Positions 1 to 7,960 of a stretch of DNA of 33,541 nt are shown here, in pieces; the first letter of the stretch is position 1, and the number at the start of each line of letters is the position of its first letter. This stretch comes from an uncultured Allosphingosinicella sp. (GTDB taxonomy: Bacteria > Pseudomonadota > Alphaproteobacteria > Sphingomonadales > Sphingomonadaceae). The stretch spans positions 1 through 33,541 of the forward strand of contig CAKTCN010000035.1 in NCBI GenBank assembly GCA_934539295.1, in the 5' to 3' direction. The notes under the pieces were generated by a model. That model was not told the origin of the DNA, did not search any database, and worked only from the letters and a program-made list of their open reading frames with translations. Both the position numbers and the translations under genes were made by a program.

Positions 1-1251
1 GCCGAGGTGCTCAAGGCCAACAAGTCCGCCGCCGACGCACAAGGATCGGGTCGCCTGCGCAGCGTGCTGGTGGTGGGACAATTCGCCGTGTCGATCGGCC
101 TTATCGCCTCCACCATCGTCGTCTATGCGCAGGTCCTGCATGCCAGGAGCGCAGACCCCGGTTTCGAGCGTTCGGGCATTCTCCAGATCGACAATTTCGG
201 CCGCCAGCGCGTGACGCCTTATGCGCAGACGCTGAAGCAGGAGATCTCCCGGCTGGAGGGCGTCGAATCCGCCGCGCTGACCTCGATCGGCGTCAATACC
301 AACACCCGCTCCAACCAGGACGTGCTGCTGCTCGGCCGCGCCGAGCGCATGACGCTGGGTTCCTACAGCGTCGATTTCGGCTTTTTCGAAACGATGGGGA
401 TCAAACTGCTCGCCGGCCGTACCCTGCGCGAGGACCAGGCGCTCGACGATGCCACCCTGCCGTTCGAGCCCGATCCGGCGGCCGAACAGGCACTGGCGCA
501 GCGCGGTGTAAACGTCGTGGTCAACGAAAGCTCGTCCAGGCAGATGGGTTTCCAGAGTCCGGCCGAGGCAGTCGGCAAGCAGATCAGGCTGTCACTGGTG
601 GATCCGGAAAACGGGCTGGTGCCCGCCACCATCGTCGGCGTCGTGGCCGACAGCCGCTTCCGATCGGCCCACGAAGCGGTGGAGGACATCATCTTCTACC
701 ATAATAAGGGCTTCCTCAATAATCTCGAGGTGCGCTTCAAGACCGACGACCCGACCGCGCTGCGCGACCGGATCGAGGCGGTGTGGAAGAAGATCGTCCC
801 ACAGGTGCCGTTCGCGGCCGACTTCGCCGATGACGTCGCGTCCGACCTCTACCGGCGCGAGGTGGCGATGATGCAGATCTTCGCAGGCTTCGCCATTCTT
901 GCCGTCATCGTCGGCTGCCTCGGCCTGTTCGGCCTCGCCTCCTTCACCGCCGAGCGGCGCACCAAGGAGATCGGCATCCGAAAGGTGCTCGGCGCCCGTG
1001 CGCGGGACATCGTCAAGTTGCTGACCTGGCAATTCTCGAAGCCGGTGATCGTCGCGAACCTGATCGCCTGGCCCGTCGCCTGGTGGGCGATGCGCGACTG
1101 GCTCAACGGCTTCGACACGCGCATCGCGCTAACCCCGGTGCCGTTCCTGATCGCCGGCGGCCTCGCGCTGGTGATCGCGATCATCACTATTGCAGGTCAT
1201 GCGACCAAGGTCGCCAGGGCCAACCCGGTGCTGGCGCTCAGGTACGAGTAA
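1..1251 (+). CDS. ABC transporter permease, MacB/FtsX family (5' end outside window)
   Basis: This is the C-terminal part (416 residues) of an integral-membrane permease of an ABC exporter of the MacB/FtsX/LolCE superfamily. The reading frame is open from base 1, so the start lies upstream. One hydrophobic segment lies at about residues 20-45. A long extracytoplasmic (MacB periplasmic-core-like) domain follows. The last 130 residues hold three membrane helices and the typical FtsX sequence around RRTKEIGIRKVLGA, where the permease contacts the ATPase, and end in NPVLALRYE. The layout fits the second half of a duplicated permease of about 800 residues. The substrate cannot be told from this fragment; family members export peptides, antibiotics or lipoproteins. 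It converges on the oxidoreductase gene ending at 1409, with a repeat/hairpin between them. Confidence 0.9.
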   Translation, partial: AEVLKANKSAADAQGSGRLRSVLVVGQFAVSIGLIASTIVVYAQVLHARSADPGFERSGILQIDNFGRQRVTPYAQTLKQEISRLEGVESAALTSIGVNTNTRSNQDVLLLGRAERMTLGSYSVDFGFFETMGIKLLAGRTLREDQALDDATLPFEPDPAAEQALAQRGVNVVVNESSSRQMGFQSPAEAVGKQIRLSLVDPENGLVPATIVGVVADSRFRSAHEAVEDIIFYHNKGFLNNLEVRFKTDDPTALRDRIEAVWKKIVPQVPFAADFADDVASDLYRREVAMMQIFAGFAILAVIVGCLGLFGLASFTAERRTKEIGIRKVLGARARDIVKLLTWQFSKPVIVANLIAWPVAWWAMRDWLNGFDTRIALTPVPFLIAGGLALVIAIITIAGHATKVARANPVLALRYE

Positions 1252-1264
1252 GTGCGGCCCTTAG

Positions 1265-1399
1265 CCCCTCCCCCTTGTGGGGAGGGGTTGGGGTGGGGGC
1301 GCGAGCCTGTCTAGGCTCGCAAGAGACTCACCCACAGCAGATTGATTCAGCCGCAGACGCGGCTGGCCCCCCACCAACCTCCCCCACAAGGCGAGAGGC
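1265..1399. repeat. Palindromic G/C-rich intergenic repeat, inverted pair, likely bidirectional terminator
   Basis: A hairpin with 9-bp arms (1265-1273 and 1279-1287, CCCCTCCCC/GGGGAGGGG) is followed by a perfect 7-bp hairpin (1301-1307/1314-1320, GCGAGCC/GGCTCGC). A roughly inverted copy of the first hairpin region lies at about 1362-1399. It sits between two convergent genes, so it may end both transcripts. Related sequence recurs at 9868, 10260, 10321, 21886, 26361 and 31855. Confidence 0.7.
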
Positions 1400-1408
1400 T
1401 TATCACGC

Positions 1409-2638
1409 TCAAACCTTCACAGGCCTGCCATCCCGCGCCGACCGGTAGATCGCCTGCATCAGCCGCACGTCCCTCAGCCCGTCCTCGCCCGGCGTCCGGA
1501 ACGGACGGTTCGCCATCACTGCCTCCGAGAACCCGTCCATCTCGGCCGAGAACTGCATGGAGGCCGGATCGGTCTCGATCTCCCGCTCCTCCTTCTCGCC
1601 CTTCAGCATCAGGCTGTTGCTGTAATAATCCGTTGCCGGATCGAGCCGCAGCGACGCCTTGGTGCCGTAGAGCTGATAATTCTTTTCTTCCTTGATCGAG
1701 TAGGAAGACGAACAATCCGCAGTCGCCCCGCTCGGGAATCGCAGCCGGAAACTCACCAGATCCTCGACCTCGGCAAAGCGTGGATCGCCCGGCGGGTTGT
1801 GGATGATCGCCGACACCTCCTCCGGCTCCTCCCCGGCGAACATGCGCGCGGCGTTCAGCGCATAGATGCCGATGTCGTAGAGCGATCCGCCACCGGCCAG
1901 CGCCTTCTTCGCGCGCCACTGGTCCGCCGCATCCTCGGTGGGCTTCAGCGGCCGCCCATGCATGGACTGGAAATGGCGCAGCTGACCGATCTCGCCGGCC
2001 TGCACCATCTCCCGCGCGCGGACATTGTGCGGCTCCCAATGCGCGCGATAGGCTATTCCGAGCTGGCGGTTGTTGCGCCTGGCCGCCGCGATCATCCGCT
2101 CGCATTGGTCCACGCTTATCGCCATCGGCTTCTCGCAGAACACATGCTTGCCTGCCTCCAGCGCGCGGATCGCATAGTCGGCGTGCAGGCTGTTGGGCAG
2201 GATGATGTAGACGACATCGATATCCGGATTGTCGCGGATGCTGTCGAAATTGTCGTAGCTGTAGAGGCTGCCGATCCCATAGCGGCTGCCGACATCGCGC
2301 GCCTTGGCCGCATCGCCGCTGACCAGGGCCACCGGCGTCGACAGCTTGCAATCGGGGAAGTGCGGCAGGATCTCGCCCAGCGCGAATTTGCCGAGCCCCA
2401 CGACGGCCCAGCCGAGCCGCTCGCCCGGCACGCGCGGCAGCGGCTTCTCCAGCTTTGGCATCGGCCGCCCCGCGGCGCGCGTGGTGGTCGGCGGCAAGGG
2501 CGGCAGGGGCGGGACAGGGGGCGCCATGCTCCCCTGCGCCTGCGCGGCGCCCGATCCGATCAGCGGCAGCGACAATGCGCCTCCGGCCGCGGCGGCGCAG
2601 AAGAGGCGGCGGGACAGGTCTGCGCGATCCATCGTCAT
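1409..2638 (-). CDS. Gfo/Idh/MocA oxidoreductase, GFOR-like, Tat-exported
   Basis: A 409-aa NAD(P)-dependent sugar/polyol oxidoreductase. The N-terminus carries a twin-arginine signal (SRRLF followed by an Ala-rich hydrophobic stretch ending in AQA), then a Pro-rich linker, so the protein probably folds in the cytosol with its cofactor and is exported to the periplasm. The Rossmann fold starts near residue 75 (VVGLGKFALGEI). EKPM near residue 170 is the family's EKP motif, and GGGSLYDIGIYALN near 250 is the segment with the usual catalytic Asp/His-side residues. The C-terminal half, including GEVEDLV-like and SPGE/TPGEDGLRDVRLMQAIY stretches, closely resembles Zymomonas glucose-fructose oxidoreductase as I remember it. 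Its start overlaps the stop of the upstream alcohol dehydrogenase by 4 bp (ATGA, 2635-2638), so the two are translationally coupled. The substrate is unknown. Confidence 0.88.
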   Translation of the reverse strand: MTMDRADLSRRLFCAAAAGGALSLPLIGSGAAQAQGSMAPPVPPLPPLPPTTTRAAGRPMPKLEKPLPRVPGERLGWAVVGLGKFALGEILPHFPDCKLSTPVALVSGDAAKARDVGSRYGIGSLYSYDNFDSIRDNPDIDVVYIILPNSLHADYAIRALEAGKHVFCEKPMAISVDQCERMIAAARRNNRQLGIAYRAHWEPHNVRAREMVQAGEIGQLRHFQSMHGRPLKPTEDAADQWRAKKALAGGGSLYDIGIYALNAARMFAGEEPEEVSAIIHNPPGDPRFAEVEDLVSFRLRFPSGATADCSSSYSIKEEKNYQLYGTKASLRLDPATDYYSNSLMLKGEKEEREIETDPASMQFSAEMDGFSEAVMANRPFRTPGEDGLRDVRLMQAIYRSARDGRPVKV

Positions 2639-3726
2639 GCCTCCTGCTCCTGGCCGATCGACGCCATGTCGATCACGTAGCGGAAGCGCACGTCGCCTTT
2701 CTCGACTCTCGAGAAGGCCTTGTTGATGTCCTGGATCGGGATGATCTCGATGTCGGGCGCGACGCCCTTCTCCGCGCAGAAATCGAGCACTTCCTGCGTT
2801 TCGACGAGGCTGCCGATCAGCGACCCGGCGACCGAACGCCGGTGGAATGCGACCTCGCTATTGTCCACGCCCGCCATCGGCTCCAGCGCGCCGACGATGC
2901 AGAGCGTCGCGTTGCGCTTCAGCAGCGCGACGAACGGGTTCACGTCATGCTTTTCGGGCACGGTCGACAGGATGAAGTCGAAGCTCTTCTCCAGCTTTTC
3001 CAGCGCGTCCGTGTCGCTCTCCAGCACCGCATCGGCGCCAAGCTTGCCCGCCTCTTCGATCTTCTCCTTGCTGGTGGTGAACACCGTCACCTGTGCGCCC
3101 ATCGCGCGGGCGAGCTTCACCGCCATGTCGCCCAGCCCGCCCAGGCCGACCACACCCACTTTGTCGCCCGCCTTCACCTTCCAGTGCCGGAGCGGCGAAT
3201 AAGTGGTCACGCCCGCGCACAGGATCGGCGCGGCTTCCTCGGGCTTGAGGCTCGGCGGAATCTTGAGGACGAACTTGTCCTTCACCACTAGGTTGCTCGA
3301 ATAGCCGCCGAACGTGTTGTCGCGCCTATAGACGTTGGTGCCAGCCTCCTTCTCCGGCACCATCGGGCCGTTATAGGTAGCGAGCCAGCTGTTCGGCCCC
3401 TCGCAATAATTCTCCTCACCATGCGTGCAGGGCTCGCACTTGCCGCAGCTGTCGATCATGCAGCCGACGCCGACCAGGTCGCCCACCGCGTGCCGCGTCA
3501 CCGACGATCCGACCTTAGTCACGCGTCCGACGATCTCGTGGCCGGGCATGCAGGGATAGACAGTGTTCGACCATTCGTTCTTCACCTTGTGAATGTCCGA
3601 ATGGCACACGCCGCAATACAGCACCTCCATTTCGACCTCGTCGGCCTTGGCCTCCTCACGTTCGAACTCCATGGGCTTGAGGCGGCTGAACGAATGTTTG
3701 GCGGCATAGCCGATCGACTTGAGCAT
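2635..3726 (-). CDS. Zinc-dependent NAD(P)-linked alcohol dehydrogenase (YahK/CAD-like)
   Basis: A 363-aa medium-chain dehydrogenase/reductase that should reduce aldehydes or oxidise alcohols. The catalytic zinc ligands are visible in CGVCHSDIH and GHEIVG (near residues 37 and 63), and the structural zinc site in CGKCEPCTHGEENYC (near 95-110). The nucleotide-binding GLGGLGDMAVKLA lies near 190. The length is normal for the cinnamyl-alcohol-dehydrogenase/YahK group. The start has an AGGAAG ribosome site 7 bases upstream. It lies 23 bp downstream of the SDR gene and overlaps the following GFOR-like gene by 4 bp, so it is the third gene of a minus-strand operon. The exact substrate cannot be inferred. 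Confidence 0.92.
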   Translation of the reverse strand: MLKSIGYAAKHSFSRLKPMEFEREEAKADEVEMEVLYCGVCHSDIHKVKNEWSNTVYPCMPGHEIVGRVTKVGSSVTRHAVGDLVGVGCMIDSCGKCEPCTHGEENYCEGPNSWLATYNGPMVPEKEAGTNVYRRDNTFGGYSSNLVVKDKFVLKIPPSLKPEEAAPILCAGVTTYSPLRHWKVKAGDKVGVVGLGGLGDMAVKLARAMGAQVTVFTTSKEKIEEAGKLGADAVLESDTDALEKLEKSFDFILSTVPEKHDVNPFVALLKRNATLCIVGALEPMAGVDNSEVAFHRRSVAGSLIGSLVETQEVLDFCAEKGVAPDIEIIPIQDINKAFSRVEKGDVRFRYVIDMASIGQEQEA

Positions 3727-3749
3727 GAATGTGCTTCCTGTGGTGAGGC

Positions 3750-4607
3750 TTAGAGGATCGGCTTGCCGCCGGTGACGGCGATGGTGGCGCCGGAGACGTA
3801 GCTCGCCTCGTCGCTCGCCAGCATGACGTAGACGGGGGCGAGTTCGGCGGGCTGTGCGGGGCGCTGCATCGGCACTTGGCTACCGAACTCCTTCACCTTC
3901 TCGGCCGGCATGGTGGAGGGGATGAGCGGGGTCCACACCGGACCCGGCGCTACCGCATTGGCGCGGATGCCCTTGTCGGCGAGCAGTTGCGCCAGGCCGG
4001 CGGTGAAGTTCTGGATTGCGCCCTTGGTGGTCGCATAGGCCAGCAATTGCGGGCTCGGCGTATCGGCGTTGATCGACGCGGTGTTGATGATCGACGCGCC
4101 CTTGCCGAAATGCGGCATGGCGGCTTTCGTGATGTAGAACATCGCGTGGATGTTGGTGCGGAACGTATAGTCCCACTCCTCGTCGCTGATCTCCTCGATC
4201 GAGTCGAAACTGTCCTGATGCGCAGCATTGTTGACCAGGATGTCGATGCGCCCGAATGCCTCCGCCGCCTTGGCGACCAAAGCACGCGAATGCGCGGGAT
4301 CGGAGATGTCGCCGGGGAAAAGCACCGCCTTGCGCCCGGCCTCCTCGACCAGCCGCGCGGTCTCCTGCGCATCGTCATGCTCGTTGAGGTAGCTGATCAG
4401 CACGTCGGCGCCCTCGCGGGCGAAGGCGATGGCGACGGCGCGGCCGATGCCGCTGTCACCGCCGGTGATCACCGCCTTCTTGTCATTGAGGCGGCCCGAG
4501 CCGCGGTACGTATCCTCGCCATGGTCGGGGCGAGGGTTCATCTCCTCCGTCTTGCCGGGCATCGCCTGCGGCTGGTCGGGGAAGGGCGGCTCGGGCCGGT
4601 CGGTCAT
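3750..4607 (-). CDS. SDR family oxidoreductase (YghA-like)
   Basis: A 285-aa short-chain dehydrogenase/reductase of the long-N-terminus group related to E. coli YghA and Bacillus general-stress SDRs. It begins MTDRPEPPFPDQP, with a Pro-rich leader before the Rossmann fold. The cofactor motif is TGGDSGIG (near residue 50), the structural motif NNAA follows near 130, the catalytic Ser lies in NTASIN, and the active-site Tyr/Lys in YATTKGA near 195. I chose the ATG at 4607 rather than the open frame upstream because it has a GGGAGCG site and lies 16 bp after the stop of the DUF2171 gene. It is the second gene of the operon. Relatives are often stress-induced, which fits the DUF2171 neighbour, but the substrate is unknown. 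Confidence 0.9.
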   Translation of the reverse strand: MTDRPEPPFPDQPQAMPGKTEEMNPRPDHGEDTYRGSGRLNDKKAVITGGDSGIGRAVAIAFAREGADVLISYLNEHDDAQETARLVEEAGRKAVLFPGDISDPAHSRALVAKAAEAFGRIDILVNNAAHQDSFDSIEEISDEEWDYTFRTNIHAMFYITKAAMPHFGKGASIINTASINADTPSPQLLAYATTKGAIQNFTAGLAQLLADKGIRANAVAPGPVWTPLIPSTMPAEKVKEFGSQVPMQRPAQPAELAPVYVMLASDEASYVSGATIAVTGGKPIL

Positions 4608-4623
4608 GTCAGGCGCTCCCGGC

Positions 4624-4887
4624 TCAGTTCTTGTCCGAAAGCGGCTCGCCGCCTTCTTCTTCCTCCAGCAGCACGGCATTGTCGCCGTTTGCGGACAGGC
4701 GCACCTTGTCGCCCTCCACTTCGGCGACGAGGCCGCCGGAGATATAATGGTGATGGTCGCCGTGCGATCCGCTGTCCTTCTTGGTCAGCTTGATGCGATT
4801 GCCTTCAACCTTGTCGACAGTGCCGACATGGACACCGTCCGCACCGATGACTTCCATATGCTCTTGGATCTGGCTGAGATCGGCCAT
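4624..4887 (-). CDS. DUF2171 domain protein
   Basis: An 87-aa soluble protein made of one DUF2171 (PRC-barrel-like) domain. The beginning SQIQEHMEVIGADGVHVGTV and the later LTKKDSG...HHHYI stretch are typical of the family, which has no firmly known biochemical function and often sits near stress genes in Rhizobiales and sphingomonads. There is an acidic run (EEEEGGE) at the C-terminus. The start at 4887 has a strong GGAGG site 8 bases upstream. It is the first gene of a probable four-gene minus-strand operon with the SDR, alcohol dehydrogenase and GFOR-like genes. Confidence 0.88.
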   Translation of the reverse strand: MADLSQIQEHMEVIGADGVHVGTVDKVEGNRIKLTKKDSGSHGDHHHYISGGLVAEVEGDKVRLSANGDNAVLLEEEEGGEPLSDKN

Positions 4888-4963
4888 GTGCTTGCCTCCT
4901 GCTTGGGGTTTGGTCCCCTAACGAGCGGAAGCGCGCCGAGTTGATTGCCGAGGTGAAACGAGT

Positions 4964-6124
4964 TCAGGCAGGCGCGCGGGCAAGCCGGATCGCGCCGAAC
5001 TGCCAGCGTGCGGACGGCGGATAGAAGTTGCGGTAGGTCGCGCGGCTATGCCCCTGCGGAGTGCCCCACGCACCGCCGCGCAGCACCATCTGGTTGATCA
5101 TGAACTTGCCGTTATACTCGCCGACGGCGCCCTCGGCCGGCGCGAAGCCCGGATAGGCGACGTAAGGCGAAGCGGTCCATTGCCAGCCGCTGTCATGAAG
5201 CTGGCGCAGTTGCGGATGAGCGGCGGCGACTTCCCACTCGGCTTCGCTCGGCAGGCGCGCACCTGCCCAACGGGCGTAGGCATCTGCCTCATAATAGCTG
5301 ACGTGCAGCACCGGCTGGTCCGGGTTCACCTTTACGCGCCCGCCCAGCGTGAAGCGCGTCCAGCCTGCTTCCTCGCGCCGCCAGTAGAGCGGCGCGGTCC
5401 AGCCCTGCGCCTCGACAGTCGCCCAGCCGTCCGACAGCCACAGATCGGGGCGCGCATAGCCCTCATCCTCGATGAACGCGATATATTCGCCCGCGCTCAC
5501 CAGCCGGTCGGCGATCCCGAACGGCTCGATCCAGATGCGATGGCGCGGGCCCTCATTGTCGAACGCGAAATCGCCGCCTTCATGCCCGATCTCGTGAAGC
5601 CCACCCGACAGATCGACCCAGCCCAGGTCGCCGCATGCCCCGAGCCCGCCGGCACCATCCGCATAAACCGGCTGGAGCGGATTGCAGGACAGCACATGCT
5701 GCATATCCATCAGCATCAATTCCTGGTGCTGCTGCTCGTGGTTGAGGCCGAGGGTGACGAGGTCGCCCCACACCGTCTGCGGCACCTCGGCGATCAGCCG
5801 GGACATGCCTGCATCGACATGGGCACGATAGGCCCGGACCTCGTTCAGCGACGGCCGCGACAGCAGCCCGCGTTCGGCCCGCGGATGCCGCTCGCCGACG
5901 CCGACATAATAAGAGTTGAACAGGGTCGTGAAGGCCGGATCGAAGACGCGGTAGCCCGGCAGATGCGGGATCAGCAGGAACGTCTCGAAAAACCAGGCCG
6001 TATGCGCCAGATGCCATTTGGCCGGGCTCACGTCCGGCATCGACTGGACCTGCGCATCCTCGGGCGAGAGCGGCGCCGCGATCGCCTCGCTCGCCGCGCG
6101 CACCGACTGGTACAGATCCTTCAC
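4964..6124 (-). CDS. egtB: Ergothioneine biosynthesis protein EgtB (hercynine sulfoxide synthase)
   Basis: A 386-aa non-haem iron enzyme that uses O2 to join a cysteine-type thiol (gamma-glutamylcysteine in mycobacteria, cysteine in some other lineages) to hercynine, making the sulfoxide precursor of ergothioneine. The N-terminal DinB-like domain has the iron-binding histidines: H41 in KWHLAHTAWFFE, and H129 and H133 in NHEQQHQE. The C-terminal half is a formylglycine-generating-enzyme-like (FGE-sulfatase) domain with the expected SEAEWE and LRGGAWGTP motifs. I set the start at the GTG at 6124, which overlaps the egtD stop (GTGA, 6121-6124). The longer open frame upstream only runs inside egtD. 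The thiol donor cannot be told from sequence alone. Confidence 0.93.
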   Translation of the reverse strand: MKDLYQSVRAASEAIAAPLSPEDAQVQSMPDVSPAKWHLAHTAWFFETFLLIPHLPGYRVFDPAFTTLFNSYYVGVGERHPRAERGLLSRPSLNEVRAYRAHVDAGMSRLIAEVPQTVWGDLVTLGLNHEQQHQELMLMDMQHVLSCNPLQPVYADGAGGLGACGDLGWVDLSGGLHEIGHEGGDFAFDNEGPRHRIWIEPFGIADRLVSAGEYIAFIEDEGYARPDLWLSDGWATVEAQGWTAPLYWRREEAGWTRFTLGGRVKVNPDQPVLHVSYYEADAYARWAGARLPSEAEWEVAAAHPQLRQLHDSGWQWTASPYVAYPGFAPAEGAVGEYNGKFMINQMVLRGGAWGTPQGHSRATYRNFYPPSARWQFGAIRLARAPA

Positions 6125-7074
6125 GGCTGCATCTCGCCGTCCGCCGCGGCCCACACGTGGAGCGAGAACAGCCCCTCCGCATCGCTCCACTGCGCCAGCG
6201 GCTCCCAGCCCGATGCGCGGGCGAGCAGGCGTGCTTCCTCCCGGGTATATTTGTGGCTGTTTTCCGTATGGATCGTCTCGCCCTCCGCCAGTGCGAACGG
6301 CCGCCCCGCCACCGTGAAGGCCGTGTCCCGCACCGCAAGGAGGTGCATCTCGATCCGGCCATGGCCGTCATGCCACACTGCGCGATGTTCGAACGCATCG
6401 ACATCGATGTCGCCGTCCAGCTCGCGGTTGATGCGGTGAAGCAGGTTCAGGTTGAACGCCGCCGTCACGCCCGCCGCATCGTCATAGGCGGCCTCGATCA
6501 GGCGCGGATTCTTGCGCGTGTCGATCCCGATCACCAGCCGTGCATCGTCGCCCAGTGTCTCCCGGAACGCACGCAGCAGGTCCACCGCTGCGCCGTGCGC
6601 GAAATTGCCGATCGTCGATCCGGGGAAGAAGCCGGTGATCGGGCCTGCGATCGGGGGCAGGGTGACGGCCTGAGTGAAGTCGCCCGTCACCGGCGTCACC
6701 TCCACATCGGGATAAGCGGCGGCAAGCGCGGCCGCGGACTCGGTCAGGAAGTCGCCGGAAATGTCCACCGGCACATAAGCCGGCGGCTGCAATGCATCGA
6801 TCAGCAGCGGCGTCTTGGCAGCCGACCCGGCGCCGAACTCCACGATTGGGCGCCCGAAGCCGGCGATCCGCGCCAGATCGCCCGCATGCGTCGCCAGCAG
6901 CGCGGTTTCCGTCCGCGTCGGATAATATTCGGGCAGGCGGGTAATCGCCTCGAACAATTCGGACCCGCGCCGGTCGTAGAAGAAGCGGGCCGGGATCACC
7001 TTCTGCCGCTGCGACAAGCCGACGACCACCGCGCGTTCGAACTCGCACGGCGTTTCGATCAACAGCTCCGACAT
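6121..7074 (-). CDS. egtD: L-histidine N(alpha)-methyltransferase EgtD
   Basis: A 317-aa SAM-dependent methyltransferase that trimethylates the alpha-amino group of histidine to give hercynine, the first step of ergothioneine synthesis. Family marks are ARFFYDRRGSELFE (residues 29-42), EYYPTRTE (49-56) and the SAM-binding EFGAGSAAKT (79-88). A later FFPGSTIGNF stretch and the ENSHKYT segment near the C-terminus are also typical. The ATG at 7074 has an AAAGGA site about 9 bases upstream. It is the first gene of an egtD-egtB operon with a 4-bp overlap, and it is divergent from the DUF4126 gene. No egtA, egtC or egtE homologue is seen in this window. Confidence 0.94.
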   Translation of the reverse strand: MSELLIETPCEFERAVVVGLSQRQKVIPARFFYDRRGSELFEAITRLPEYYPTRTETALLATHAGDLARIAGFGRPIVEFGAGSAAKTPLLIDALQPPAYVPVDISGDFLTESAAALAAAYPDVEVTPVTGDFTQAVTLPPIAGPITGFFPGSTIGNFAHGAAVDLLRAFRETLGDDARLVIGIDTRKNPRLIEAAYDDAAGVTAAFNLNLLHRINRELDGDIDVDAFEHRAVWHDGHGRIEMHLLAVRDTAFTVAGRPFALAEGETIHTENSHKYTREEARLLARASGWEPLAQWSDAEGLFSLHVWAAADGEMQP

Positions 7075-7164
7075 TCTGGCACATCCTTTCGCCGGCACAG
7101 GCAACCGCCGCGGCGTGCGGATGGTTGTAGGGCAAACCCAAGTTAATCGAAAGCGAGGCCCTGC

Positions 7165-7641
7165 ATGCTCAACTCGATCCTGATGGGCGCCGTCGCTGGC
7201 TCCCGCTCCATGACCCCGCTCGCTGCCGTCAGCGTCGCCGCCGCGACCGGCAAGCTGCCGCAGGATAATGGCGCGCCGAAGATCCTCGCCAACCCGCTGG
7301 TTGCTGCCGGCACGGTGGCGCTGGCGGCCGCCGAACTTGGCGGCGACAAGATGAAGTCGGCGCCCGACCGGATCGTGATCCTGGGCCTGCTCGCCCGCAT
7401 CAGCACCGGCGCGATCGCCGGCATGTCGCTCGCGCCGAAGGACAAGCGGCTTACCGCGGCAGCAATCGGCGCGGCGAGCGCGGTCGCGGCGTCCTACCCG
7501 ACCTTCTACGCGCGCATCAACGCGATGAAGCGCCACAGCCAGACCAAGACCGGCCTGATCGAAGATGCGATGGTAATCGCCAGCGCAGCCGCCATCGCGC
7601 GCAACGCAGCGCCGGAAAAGCAGGCCGCCGCGTCCGCCTGA
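7165..7641 (+). CDS. DUF4126 family membrane protein
   Basis: A 158-aa protein of small hydrophobic, Ala-rich segments. The opening (GAVAGSRSMTPLAAVS) matches the DUF4126 family, whose members are inner-membrane proteins of unknown function. Hydrophobic stretches lie near residues 1-25, 48-62, 72-92 and 98-112. The C-terminus is polar and Lys/Ala-rich. It stands alone, divergent from egtD by 90 bp, and is followed by a strong hairpin terminator at 7662-7695. Confidence 0.75.
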   Translation: MLNSILMGAVAGSRSMTPLAAVSVAAATGKLPQDNGAPKILANPLVAAGTVALAAAELGGDKMKSAPDRIVILGLLARISTGAIAGMSLAPKDKRLTAAAIGAASAVAASYPTFYARINAMKRHSQTKTGLIEDAMVIASAAAIARNAAPEKQAAASA

Positions 7642-7661
7642 GTCGCTGCAACTGGACAGGA

Positions 7662-7695
7662 GGGAGGCGCTCTGCCGGCGGGCGGAGCGCCTCCC
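7662..7695 (+). terminator. Hairpin terminator after the DUF4126 gene
   Basis: A perfect 11-bp inverted repeat (7662-7672 GGGAGGCGCTC, 7685-7695 GAGCGCCTCCC) with a 12-base loop lies 20 bp past the stop codon. It is followed by a short T-containing tract (GATTCATTT). No long U-run is present. Confidence 0.7.
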
Positions 7696-7749
7696 GATTC
7701 ATTTGCGCCGGTCGCCCTCGGCAGAGCTTCGTCAAGCCCAACAAAGGCG

Positions 7750-7779
7750 TTGACCGAACCGCCAATTAGATTCATCTAT
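7750..7779 (+). promoter_or_regulatory. Possible sigma-70-type promoter of nrdA
   Basis: TTGACC at 7750-7755 is followed after 17-18 bases by a weak -10 (CATCTA or ATCTAT, about 7773-7779) in a locally AT-rich patch. It would start transcription near 7786, leaving a leader of about 175 nt before nrdA. The 319-bp gap 7642-7960 otherwise holds only the DUF4126 terminator and the NrdR-like palindrome. I saw no small gene and no cobalamin-riboswitch core in it. Confidence 0.35.
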
Positions 7780-7810
7780 GCACCATCCACGGGAGGCAAG
7801 GGCGCTTCCG

Positions 7811-7826
7811 ACCACTAGATGTTGTG
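7811..7826. promoter_or_regulatory. Candidate NrdR box upstream of nrdA
   Basis: CCACTAGATGTTGTGG is an imperfect palindrome. It matches 12 of 16 positions of the NrdR box consensus as I recall it (ACACTATATATTGTGT). It lies 135 bp before nrdA and just downstream of the possible promoter. NrdR is the standard repressor of bacterial nrd genes and usually binds two boxes about three helical turns apart. Only the left half of a second box (GCACCAT, from 7780) can be made out at that spacing. Confidence 0.42.
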
Positions 7827-7960
7827 GGCGGGCTTGTGGAAAAGATCGGTATGAAACAGGGATGGAAACCCGGCGCGATTGGCTCCTTTCGCGGCTGATC
7901 CCCTGTGCCTGCCGCCTTACCATGCGCCCCTGCCATCCCCATATGACGGAGGCGTAAGGC

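Noticed and set aside
4888..4963. TCAAC-N16-CGTT on the minus strand upstream of DUF2171, as an EcfG promoter
   Set aside because: Only three of five -35 bases match. It is too weak to annotate, although stress control of this operon remains plausible.
7075..7536. N-terminal extension of EgtD to 471 residues
   Set aside because: The extra frame is antisense to the DUF4126 gene; the family start MSELLIE at 7074 has its own ribosome site.
7642..7960. Possible cobalamin or other riboswitch in the long nrdA leader
   Set aside because: The conserved B12-box and core motifs could not be found, and the enzyme is class Ia, not B12-dependent class II.
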